64,000 nt of DNA from Gnetum montanum. Its lineage: Eukaryota > Streptophyta > Gnetopsida > Gnetales > Gnetaceae. The translations under genes and the position numbers were made by a program. Of this stretch, positions 22,206 through 31,880 are shown piece after piece. The stretch lies in contig MNCI01003856.1 in NCBI GenBank assembly GCA_015680685.1, forward strand, positions 528,379 to 592,378, written 5' to 3'. The stretch's first letter is position 1. Each line of letters starts with the position of its first letter. The notes under the pieces are model-generated. The model was given only the letters and a program-made list of their open reading frames with translations. It searched no databases and was not told the origin of the DNA.

Positions 22206-22758
22206 TCCATTTCACTACACCCCTCACCATTTTATCATTTTTTGTTTTACACTTTTTTGTTTTCCCCTTCTTTGTTTTCTACCCTTTTTGTTTTCCGATT
22301 TTTTGTTTTATACTTCTTTGTTTTCCACTTTTTGTGCTCTTTTTACTTACTTTTTGTCATCATCCTATTATTTGGCGTGGTCGATTTTCGTTACGATGGG
22401 TACCGGAATAGTCTTCCTAGTTTTTTGGTTCCCGCCTTTGCATGGTTGTCCTTGGTTTTATGACGTTCCACTTCATACACTCAGCAGTGAGTCCATGCCA
22501 TCCACCCATTCACCATCTCATGGTTTTCCTTGTGTTGTGCACATGCAACCCCTTCAATTAAAAATGTTTTAACAAATGTGTGACTTGTGTAGTTCCCTGA
22601 CTGCAGGATGACCCATTGGTTTGCATCAGGTTTAACTTCAAGGGGAATGCTTTATTCATTGTTCTGTTCTGTTCCCTAGGTTGCTGGTGTATCCTTACGG
22701 ATTTCCAACCACTCCACGTCTCTCTCCACGAAATTTTTTGGGCTATTTGACCTTTCAT

Positions 22759-22954
22759 GGTGTGGTCCTCATTCAAGAGAAAAAGTTCAAAAAAAAAAAC
22801 AACAAGAAAAGAAAAAACAAAAAAAAAACAAAATAAATTGAGGATTCAAAGCACACCCCTTGGTCGGATGCATGCACACATGCATGGGTCTTCGCATGGT
22901 GTGGTTCCCCTGCACAGAAAAAAAAAATATCACGGTGGGAATTCAAAGCACACC
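22759..22954 (+). other. Tandem two-stem RNA hairpin pair, element F
   Basis: Copy I: GGTGTG (22759-22764), G, TCCTC (22766-22770), A-rich loop, GAGGA (22840-22844), TTCAAAG, CACACC (22852-22857). Copy II: GGTGTG (22898-22903), G, TTCCC (22905-22909), loop, GGGAA (22937-22941), TTCAAAG, CACACC (22949-22954). Between copies two inner pairs swap (T-A to C-G and C-G to T-A), keeping complementarity. The TTCAAAG internal loop is unchanged. Homologous hairpins occur in E and G. Confidence 0.7.
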
Positions 22955-23724
22955 CCTTAGACCGCCTCTCACAGGCCACCCACATTTGTTATGGGACCTC
23001 TTTGGTCCCCTCTAACTTTGTCCCGTTTTACTTCACTCTTTTCACGTTTCTTTGAGTGGTGGTTTTTTTTGTGGTCATTCCTGTTTCCTTGGGGGATGGT
23101 CCGGACATCGTCTATAGCTACGAGGTCACTGGTCGCGAATGGTTTTGGGTATGATTTCAGGAAGGTTCTACCAGGTCACTTAACCATGCTTACACGTGGG
23201 GTTTCATGTGGCTAACACTTAGTCTTTCCATTTTCTCCTCTCCTTCCATTCCCGCTTCTCTTCGTACTCACCTCACTGCTCTTTTTATGTTGTGTGTTTG
23301 TCATGTTTCCTATTGGTCTCTCATGCCTTGGCGGGTTTCTTTTGGTTTGGCGTCTTCACTCATAACACCATTTATCAGCTCCCGGGCCCACAAACCCTGG
23401 TGTCGAGGGTATGCAGGGGCTTTACTACTGTTGCCTGCTATGGGGAGGACCCACCTGCATATTCTTGGTTTTTCCTATTAAGTATCCACTCCTTTAGATT
23501 TCTTAGTTCATTGTTTCAGTGTCCCATCATTTGATTTCATCCTTTCTTGAGTTCTTTTTGACCCACATTCTCTAATTTTGTTTTGTTTTTGTGCTCAATT
23601 CCCTTCCTCTTATCTTTCGTCATGATCGGGCCTTTTCTACACTTCAATCGCCTCAATTTGGATTTTTAAATTTTTCATTTCGGGTTTTTTTTGGGTTGGT
23701 CAACGCTAGTCCATGGGTGAACAG

Positions 23725-23804
23725 TGCTGTGTATACGAGGCCCCGTATACGCAGCCACTGCGTATACGCGGCCCCGTCGACGTAGCGCCCAACCTCTATA
23801 AATA
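23725..23804 (+). promoter_or_regulatory. Internal U3-like promoter upstream of ORF3, element F
   Basis: Contains GTATACGAGGCCCCGTATAC, GCGTATACGCGGCC (23760-23773) and CGTCGACGTAGC (23775-23786), the same words as F's LTR U3 (GCCGCGTATACGCGGC at 27446-27461; TCGACGTAGCC near 15003). A TATA box TATAAATA follows at 23797-23804, as in the LTR. After the TATA box, similarity to the LTR stops, so this is not a simple LTR insertion. It lies about 365 bases upstream of the ORF3 ATG. Activity is inferred. Confidence 0.65.
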
Positions 23805-23956
23805 CCCCGTCGCACTTTGTATTTTTCATCATTTAGAGTCCAAATTGAGGGGAATTTTTGCCGTTTTTTCTGCCTAACCCTTCTCAATGCACCTATATTC
23901 CATCGCGTGTCCGCATCAACCTGTCCTCTCCCTTTTATGCAACTCGAAGGTATGCA

Positions 23957-23980
23957 CTTAGTCATGGGGGGGGGGGGTGG
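23957..23980 (+). other. Third polypurine-like motif, element F
   Basis: CTTAGTCATGG followed by an unbroken G-run, then TGG. H has the equivalent CTTAGTCATGGGGGAGGGG at 55197-55215, also a few hundred bases upstream of ORF3. The G-run length may be affected by sequencing error. Confidence 0.5.
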
Positions 23981-24168
23981 TGCCCTTATGTAATTAATTA
24001 ATTAATTAATTAGTTTTTAATTACAAAACCTAAACCCCAACTTAACACTCCGGGAGACTTAACGGTGTGCCTGTGCCATTAACATAACTTGGTCAAGCTG
24101 AAAAAGATATATACAGATCATTTTAGGTTACTTTAAAATGGTCTAACGGACGATTATGTCTATTTTGG

Positions 24169-27164
24169 ATGGCACCCAAACCGAGGCACCCAAGGGACGA
24201 AGGACCGTCACAACCAAGGGACAAGCGCCCACGTACGGGAAGGGGATGAGGAGTGCAACCGCCAAAGTATGCGGAGAGTTCTTATGCAACTGGACCCTTC
24301 TACGAACAACCTAATGTAGAATCTATCCACCATATTCCTGAAGAGGAGACTCCCGGCGTGCAATTGCTGGGGGATGAGATGCCTGGGATAGCATCGTGGC
24401 TTGAGGTCACACTGACCCAAGCTTGCCTTGATGCTATCACGCCACGCGAGGTGCAACGGACGGTCCTCTAAGAGTTAAATTTTGGGCCATTCCTCGAGAA
24501 TGCTCCAGAAGATGTGAGACTTCAATTGTAGAGCTCTCCGATGTGGTCAGTCATCACAACTAGTGGTGAATTGTACTTAGGAGAAACATACCTCTTCTGA
24601 AAAAATCGGCGGCCAGGGTCAAGAGTAAGAATCAAGGACATATATGTCTCTTACTCTTCAGATGTAATAGCGCAAGCTTTGGGGTTCCCCGAAACTAGGG
24701 CAGATGTGGTGGAAATTCCTAAGCAGGTCGATCCAAGGGTAAAGGCGTAATGGATCCAACAGTGCTATGGGGTAGAGCGCAAGGATTTCGGCTCCTTGAC
24801 CACGGTGGAGAGAGTTTATTCAAAGGTAGCGTCTTACCATCTGAATCCAACGATGAGACCTAGCAAAATCACTGCCTTTTCCGCTCGTGCGTGTGCCACC
24901 TTGAGTGGAAAATTTCCCATGAGTCTTCCACAGCTATTATTTTTGGAAATTGAAAAGAGGTTCGCAGAGAACGAACGTGGAAGATGCGCTCTCCCTTTTC
25001 CTTGCCTAATTCGAAAGCTATACAAACGGGTAGGGATAGCACGGTACTTTAATGATATCATTTGGTGCACCCCAATTACCTCGTGGCGAGAAATGATGAA
25101 AGAAAAAATGCCTGCCGCCACACAGATAGAGGAAGAGCAGCAACCACCTCNTCGAAAGCTATACAAACGGGTAGGGATAGCACGGTACTTTAATGATATC
25201 ATTCGGCGCACCCCAATTACCTCGTGGCGAGAAATGATGAAAGAAAAAATGCCTGTCGCCACACAGATAGAGGAAGAGCAGCAACCACCTCCACCACCTG
25301 TGCAAACAACGCAGCTGAGCTCGCAAACAACAGCAACATACGTCCACGAGATTCGGGAAATGCTCTCAAATCAGCGAGAGCAATCTGGTAGAACCGGTGG
25401 AGGAGATGATCCTTCGGTCTGTCACCCTACCATGAGTCACCTAGAGTAAGTGGCACAATCAGTTAGCTTGCTTGAAAGGGCAGGGCCAATATTTTCAACC
25501 ACCCGAGCACCCATTCCAACCAGAATAGATCCAAGCATCCAAGATGTATCAACTACAACTCAGCAGTTATTTTCTAAAATCTCAGGGAATGCTGCTACCT
25601 TCTCAGTACGCTTGGAGGATGGTGAGGGGGTGACGGTCCTGGTGATGCAGCACCAGGGACAAGAAGTTACGACCGAAGTGGTTTCTAATACGATTGCTAT
25701 CGCTCTCAATGCACTGGCAGCACCTATACAAGATATCCATTGGCTCCAAGATGTACAGATGTCTTCCGGAACTTCACGTAGCAAGATGGATGCAGCCCAA
25801 CATGAAGAAATGTTGGATCGACTGATAGGAACTGGGCAACCGCTTCCGGATGTCTTCGATCTTTCGGACAACATCACTGCAACCCAATCAGAGCTGTTAT
25901 CGGCAAGTGGCAAAAACTTTGTTTTGGAAGGGCAATTGGAGGTTACTCAAGCTACTTGTGAACGCTTGACAACGGAGGTTTCCCAATTAAGGGCCTAGCT
26001 TGCCGACCTGGCCATCCTTGACCGTGAAATCACCAGAGATGAAGCTTTTCAACAACTTCAGCTTAAACTTCAAATTGTTGAGGATGAAAGGGAGACAACG
26101 ATCCTAGATAAGGCCATAGCAAACGCTTGAGCGTATCATTTAGAGAAAGACTTGGTCGAGGTTCACTAGGAGAACGTGCAGTTGACCGTTGAAGTTCATC
26201 ACTACGTAATGTTGGTACAAAGAACGAGCACATGAAAGATTTCATCCACCAACAACAAGAAGAGCTAGCCAGGGTGAATGCTGATATGAGAAGGTTGGCT
26301 GCTGAGAATCGAAATTTGTCAATGGAGGAAGTTCGGGCATTACGATAGAAGTCTGTAATCGAAATTGCCGCTTGGAAGAATGAGGCCCTAAAGTTTGAAA
26401 GAGTCAAAAACCATTACAGGGACCAAGTGGGATTGCAGAAAGAGGTGAACGAGAAGCACATTCAAGTCGTTAAGGCCTAGATGAACCAAGCGCTCCAGTA
26501 GCTCCGAGAAGGAGGCAATGTATGGCCATCCATCTTCGATGGATTGAACACCTATAACAAAGCGAAAATCTACCTAAAGAAGCTGCAAATTGAAGAAATG
26601 ACAGAATACATGGAGTTAGCCAACCTTCGGTATGCAAACCTGGCTATGCTCATAGCCGGGAGGCCGCAGTTAGAGCTAGATAAATAAGTGGCCGCCTCGT
26701 ATTCTCTATACGAGGGTGAGTTCTAGGTGCACAAGTAAATAAAATAGAAGTTGGCAACAGCAAATGCGGAACTTGAGGTCCTTTGTACAAGCTTTGAAGG
26801 CCAATGTACCGTTGCGGAGGACCTGGCCCGAAGAATGAGTGACTACTAGCAACTGCAAGCATCAATCCGGGTGTTCGATATCGAATGCAAACAGTTCGCA
26901 GCTTGGTTTGTCAATTTGAAAGAACTCATCCCAGCACTGCTTTGCCCTTGGGAAATTCCAGTTCTAGCACACATTGGAGAGGCTACTTGGACCATGAATG
27001 ACCCGAGAAGTAAAGAAGAGAAAATGAGGGCTCTCTTGGAGGCATTCCGGCTGTCTTCGGAAGCTGCAGCTGCCGCAGGGTTATCGACATCCATGTCGCC
27101 ACCAACACACGGGCTAGAGGCTGGAGGGTGTCTATTAGAACCACCGCCCCTAGGGAAGGTGTGA
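24169..27164 (+). pseudogene. ORF3 of element F (unknown function, coiled coil)
   Basis: Opens MAPKPRHPRDEG, like H (MAPKLGQ). The frame holds to about 26100, then shifts; the last block (26871-27164) is in another frame. N-terminal half: ASWLEVTLTQACLDAI, GELYLGETYLF, VRIKDIYVSYSSDVIAQALG, YHLNPTMRPSKITAFSARAC, LPFPCLIRKLYKRVGIARYF. This layout resembles the domain databases call putative plant transposon protein, seen near Athila/Tat-type elements; no catalytic motif is recognisable. Then a Gln/Pro/Thr linker (25280-25450), a region with many Q, E and L (25560-26470) of coiled-coil type, and the conserved tail PWEIPVLAHIGEATWTMNDP. No signal peptide or clear membrane segment, so not an obvious envelope protein. 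The 25011-25291 repeat inflates its length. Confidence 0.8.
25011..25291 (+). repeat. 140-base direct duplication flanking a single N in ORF3
   Basis: 25011-25150 and 25152-25291 are the same text (TCGAAAGCTATACAAACGGG ... CAACCACCTC) with three differences, all transitions, and one N at 25151 between them. It repeats the KLYKRVGIARYF block of ORF3. The lone N and the exact boundaries point to an unmerged contig overlap, perhaps between two haplotypes or two element copies, rather than a real tandem duplication. Confidence 0.7.
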
Positions 27165-27397
27165 TCTCCTCTAGCAATTTTGAACATCTTCTTACACCGT
27201 AGAGGCTCCAGGACCAGCGAGGTGTTCAATTTTGTCTCTGAACACCGTCATTTTTGTAATTTGTCCTCCTCTGTTACTTGGGCACTTAGTAAATTCATGT
27301 TATGTCATGTGTGTCATTTATGTGTTTAAGTTATGTGTGTTGTAAATAAGAATCCATACCTTCCAAATTGTAAAGTAACTCGAGGATAAGTTTTTGC

Positions 27398-27412
27398 TCA
27401 GTTGTGGGGGTA
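27398..27412 (+). other. 3' polypurine tract of element F
   Basis: TCAGTTGTGGGGGTA directly before the 3' LTR start TGATGAAG. Confidence 0.88.
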
Positions 27413-28320
27413 TGATGAAGTGTCAAAAGTCGTTGCGTCGACTGGGCCGCGTATACGCGGCTGGGTCAACATAGCCACCCTGCATCGACAGGGCCCTGTA
27501 TATGCAACACCCTTCCCAGATCTATAAATATGAGGGCCTTTCGCTTCATTTAGGCATCTTTTTGAGTAGTGATAGCGAAGCTCTTGCAGTTTTCTCTTGC
27601 AAGAGATAGAATATTTTCCAAGTGCCCGTAGCAGGTGTATGAAAAGTGATCGAATCTTTATTCGAGCATTGATGCATCTGAGCCCATTGGCGTGACGACA
27701 ATAAAGACGAACTCTTCATGTAATCCTTGCAGCATTTGGAATTAGTTGTTTCATGCATTCAATAGTTTAAGATGTTTATGCTTTATTAATCAGTTATTTG
27801 TGCTTCAGTAATTACTCGTCAATTATTTATGTTTTCATTATTATAATTTCAATCATTAGTGTTCATTCATAGTTTGTAAAAGACATAAGTATGACCATCT
27901 CAAACGTAATTCAAACACTTGGTAAACCCAGCGACGCTTAACATCTGGTAGCCTAGCAGTGTTAGGGAATGCTCAGAACGTGCTCGGAGGATGGGACCAG
28001 ATGCTTATGCTAGGAGTAGTTAGCATATACACTAGGATAATTGGAGATTAGATAATAGTTTATTCATTACTTCCATACCTCACTTAGTCGTCGAAAAAGA
28101 TAATTAAAAAGATATAAAAATCATTAGCCGTAGCCTCACTTAACCATCGTAATAGAACTTTACAAGTGAGATTAGGATGACAACGGCTGTTCTAACCCAA
28201 GGTTTCACTAGTTAGAAGTCTGGCGCATGTTAAGTGCTTACAGTCTGCGGAGTTCGACCAGATCGCGCGTGAATGCTCGTATTTGTATGGTTGGGCGTAG
28301 GGATACCTAGCCGCTCATCA
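27413..28320 (+). repeat. 3' LTR of element F
   Basis: 908 bases, ending CCGCTCATCA, then TSD GGACC. U3 has the perfect 16-base palindrome GCCGCGTATACGCGGC at 27446-27461. TATA box TCTATAAATATGAG near 27521, poly(A)-type AATAAAG near 27700, and U5 repeat words CTTGGTAAACCCAGCG and TCTGGTAGCCTAGCAG (about 27918-27960). A stretch of about 15 bases of the 5' LTR U3 is missing. Confidence 0.95.
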
Positions 28321-31300
28321 GGACCTTATCTCTTGGTTGAAACCTTACTGTCCTAATTCTAAGGTCATGGTGTTTCTTGTTGAATGCTTTGTTGAACTTA
28401 TTCAAAGATAGGGCCACTAAGTGATTCTTGTCTAACACGTTTAGATTGATCAATCTTTTCTTTTGTGCTAAACTTAGGTCAAGGTTTAGATCACATGTCA
28501 TTGAGAGTGTATGGAGCTTAGATTGAATTGGGAGTGTTGGAAGTTTTTCGTACACTAACTCATAGGGAGAATATCCAATAAGAAGTTTCCAAGTTGATCG
28601 ATAAGCTCATAGAGCATCATTAAGTTTTGTGCTCCAATCCTTCCTATATTTGCTAATGGTTCGTGTTAATATTTTAGTAATTTCCCAGTTAGTTACCTCT
28701 GCTTGACCATTGGCTTGGGGGTGGTAAGGTGTTGTTAATTTATGTTGTACCCCCAAGAATTGCATTAATTTTCTAAATGTTGCACCTGTGAAATGAGTTC
28801 CATTATCAGAAATTAGTGAACATGACACCCCAAGCCTATTGACGATATGTTGTTGGATAAGTCTAGTGGTAGTGGATGATGTGTAATCTGTAATGGCAAT
28901 CACTTCAACCCATTTTGTGTAATAGTTAATTGCTACTATAATATACACTTTCCTATTAGACATGGATGTGATGGGATCCATGAAGTCAACGCCCCATATG
29001 TCGAAAGGTTCTCATGGTTGAATCCATTATTGAGGACCTTCCATTCGAATGGTCATTCCCCCATCACGTTGATAACATTCATAAGACTTGACAAACTGGT
29101 GGGTGTCCCTAAAGATTATGGGCCAATAGTACCCTACAATTAGGATTTTTATGGCCATGTATCTCTTGCATAGTGGCCTCCATAAGGTTCTTCATGAGCA
29201 TCTTGGATAATGTGTAATTGATCTTTGTCAAGGACACACTAACAGATCAAGCCATTGGTGCACACCTTGTAAAGGTGTCCATTAATTTGCATGAAGTATT
29301 TGACCTGATGAAAAAATTGTTGTTTTTTCCTAAAATCCAAGTCTTGTGGAATCTCTTGAGTAAGAAGATATGTGAGGATGCCATTATATCATATTACTTT
29401 TTTAGGAATTTATTTACTTATTGCTCTAGTAAAGAGAAGTTTGTTTGGAAATTGATCAGAGAACGGGCTCTCCTCCTCTTTGTTATTCCATCTTAAGTGA
29501 GAAAGATGGTCAGAAATCACATTCTCGATCCATTTTCAATCTATCATAGTAATATCGAATTCATACAAGATCACAAGCCATCATATAACATGAGGGCTCA
29601 CCATCGACTTATTCATAAGGAAGTGAATTGCCTTGTGGTCTGTATGTACAAATACTTTATAATCTAGCACATAATGTCTAAACTTTTCTAGTGCATACAC
29701 CATTGTCATTAATTCTTTTTCTGTGGTGGTGTAATTTAACTATGCCCCCATAATGCTTTGATTCACATAGTGGATATAATATGGACATTTCTTATCGTCC
29801 ATCTACGTGAGCACATCTCCCAAAGCATAGTTATATGCATCTGTCATGATATGGAATGGTTTGGACCAATCAGGTGCTTGTAGGATTGGTATCTCTATGA
29901 GTTTCTCTTTTAATTATTGGAATGCATTTTCATATTCCTTGGTCCATATGAAAGGTGCATCTTTCTTGGTAAGTTCTACCAACGATTTAGCAATCCTAGA
30001 GAATTTCTCAATAAAGTGATGGTAGTAACCAATGTGTCCAAGGAATGACCAAACATCTTTGATGGTATTTGGTTGACGTGTTATTCCTTGGATGACCCTT
30101 ATCTTTTCTGGGTCTACCTCAATCCCTTTCTACAAAATTTGATGCCCTAACATGATGCCTTCTTTGACCATGAGATAGCTTTTTTACCAAGCGAGCTATA
30201 GATTTGTCTCAACACATCTTTTTAGTACTTACTCAAGTTAGTCTAAGGCTTGCTCAAAGGTAGCTCTGTAGGTGGATAAGTCATCCATGAAAACCTCAAC
30301 ACCACTACCAATTTGTTGTTGAAAAATACTAAGGACCAAGCGTTGAAATGTTGTAGGGGCATTGTATATGCCAAATGGCATCTTACAGTATGCAAAATTC
30401 CCCCAAGGACTTGTGAATGTTGTCTTGGCTTGGTCTTTTGGCACAATTTGGATTTGGTTGTAGTGACTATAACCATCAAAGAAACTATAATAACAATGCC
30501 TGGATATGGTGTCTAATACTTGGTCCATCAATGAAAAAGGAAAGTGATCCTTAAATGTTACCATGTTCAACAACCTAAAGTCAATGCAAACCTGCTATTT
30601 ACTATCCTTCTTTGGTACAATTATGAGTGGGCTAACCCACTCACTATTTGCGATTGGATAGATAAACCCCGCCTTGAGGAGTTGCTTTATTTCCTCCTTA
30701 ATAATTTGCTTTAATTTGGGGTTTAGCCACCTCTACAACTACCTTCTAGGCTTCATGGCCAAGTCAGTGTAAATGCGGTGCTAGCATATCCTTGGATTGA
30801 TTCTTATTAGTTTTGGATATGACCAAGTGAAGGCTATTGACCATTTATTCACCACTTTCAACAAATTTTCTTTTTGTTCAAGATCAAGTTTGACATTAAT
30901 GATGACCAATTTACCATCCTTTAAAAATGCATATTCCATTCTGACTGGTAAATTTTTTAGTTCTAAGGGCTCTTGCTTGAAGTGATCAAGGATCTCCAAC
31001 TCTCCCCAATAGTTATCATCATCTTCATTAGAGAGTTGGGACTGGACTTGTTTAATTTTGTACATGCCTTTAACATATGCACAAGTTAAACTCTTAGTTG
31101 GCTCCATGAATATTGTGTTGCTATTTAAATCAGATATTAGCCACTGGGTGCCCTCTTGCTTTGTGGCTGCTGCGTATAGACACTGTTGAATATTAATTTC
31201 TTGCACACACTGATTGCATGCCTTAATGTATGTGCTTTTGATGGACCAAATCTTTTGCATGCAATTACACTTGTTGTTGTTATACGTGATGCATGGAATA

Positions 31301-31880
31301 TGCTTCTTCTCAAATTTTCCTAATTCATTCTCCTTAGATATTTGAAGAGATAGGTCCCTTATACCCATTCGCACATTGATCGTGCTTAACTAAGCCCTTC
31401 CTATGATGATGGGGAAGTCACTTTTACAGTTGTCCACCTTGATAGGACCATCCGCAAACTATGGTCACAATGTCCTCAACTAATCCCAAAGGGACCATAA
31501 TTGACTAATCTACTAATTCTAAATGGATGTTGCTCTTCTTAAGAGGTGGTAGGTTCAAGGATTTATACATATCATGGGAGATGAGGTTAACTCTAGAATC
31601 AGAGTGAAGAAGAGCCTTGCATGGCTCTTGTTTAGCAATTTGTAAAAAGATGAGTGGACTTCCTAGATTAGATCTTTTTGTAGGAAGGTTGCTAGCCTTG
31701 ATCTAGTTAGAAACAACATGAGTTAGCATCACAATGTGGATCTTAGGAAAAACTTGGTCTGAAAGGTGCTCGAAGGTATTTGATGCAAAGGATGAGGGTA
31801 TTGGAGAGGTAGAGTGATCAGTTGGAGTAGAATGTAAGGGTTGGAGAGGATTATTGGGCCAAAAGAAAGGTCATTTTCTT
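28321..31880 (-). pseudogene. Element E protease, RT, RNase H and integrase (main part)
   Basis: In sense, right to left. Protease near 31650-31400: CKALLHSDSRVNLISHDMY, in which the catalytic D-S-G is altered (H-S-D), then LVEDIVTIVCGWSY. Linker with MRMGIRDLSLQIS (31374 on). RT from about 30720: KAGFIYPIANSEWVSPLIIV, MVTFKDHFPFSLMDQVLDTI (30573), FFDGYSHYNQIQI, SPWGNFAYCKMPFGIYNAP, VEVFMDDLSTY with FMDD kept. RNase H about 29900-29500. Integrase from about 29260: first catalytic Asp is Asn (VAINYYTKW), ISDNGTHF and [12 protein letters not shown] kept, then KLPTLPIQSKL. It breaks at 28321, where F is inserted, and resumes at 14932. Many stops. Confidence 0.9.

Larger units (their letters stand above)
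22206..24168 (+). other. Non-coding spacer between pol and ORF3, element F
   Basis: About 2 kb with no supportable gene. It opens with a pyrimidine-rich TTTTTGTTTTCC-type stretch (22235-22350) that reads as hydrophobic protein but is low complexity; E, G, J and H have similar T-rich starts. Then come the tandem hairpins (22759-22954), a pyrimidine-rich section (22985-23700), the U3-like internal promoter (23725-23804), a polypurine-like G-run (23957-23980) and a short ATTA microsatellite (about 23993-24012). Confidence 0.7.
14938..28320 (+). mobile_element. Complete Ty3/gypsy element F nested in element E
   Basis: 13,383 bases, flanked by GGACC at 14933-14937 and 28321-28325. It is the most readable full-length copy: 5' LTR, Asp-tRNA PBS, gag, protease, RT, RNase H, integrase, internal polypurine motif, spacer, ORF3, polypurine tract, 3' LTR. 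The LTRs differ by roughly 5-8% in the stretches I compared, plus a gap of about 15 bases in the 3' LTR. The Athila-like text of the RT and protease, the Asp-tRNA PBS and the additional 3' ORF place it near the Athila/Tat branch; no chromodomain is seen at the integrase end. About 141 bases of its length are a probable assembly duplication. Confidence 0.95.

Noticed and set aside
22111-22572. Long plus-strand ORF rich in Phe and Leu, possible membrane protein or envelope
   Set aside because: It comes from the pyrimidine-rich low-complexity stretch after pol, does not keep one frame between F, E and G, and contains no other envelope feature.
24208-24456. 82-codon minus-strand ORF opposite ORF3
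   Set aside because: Antisense to collinear ORF3 blocks that are supported by E and H; nothing supports the reverse frame.
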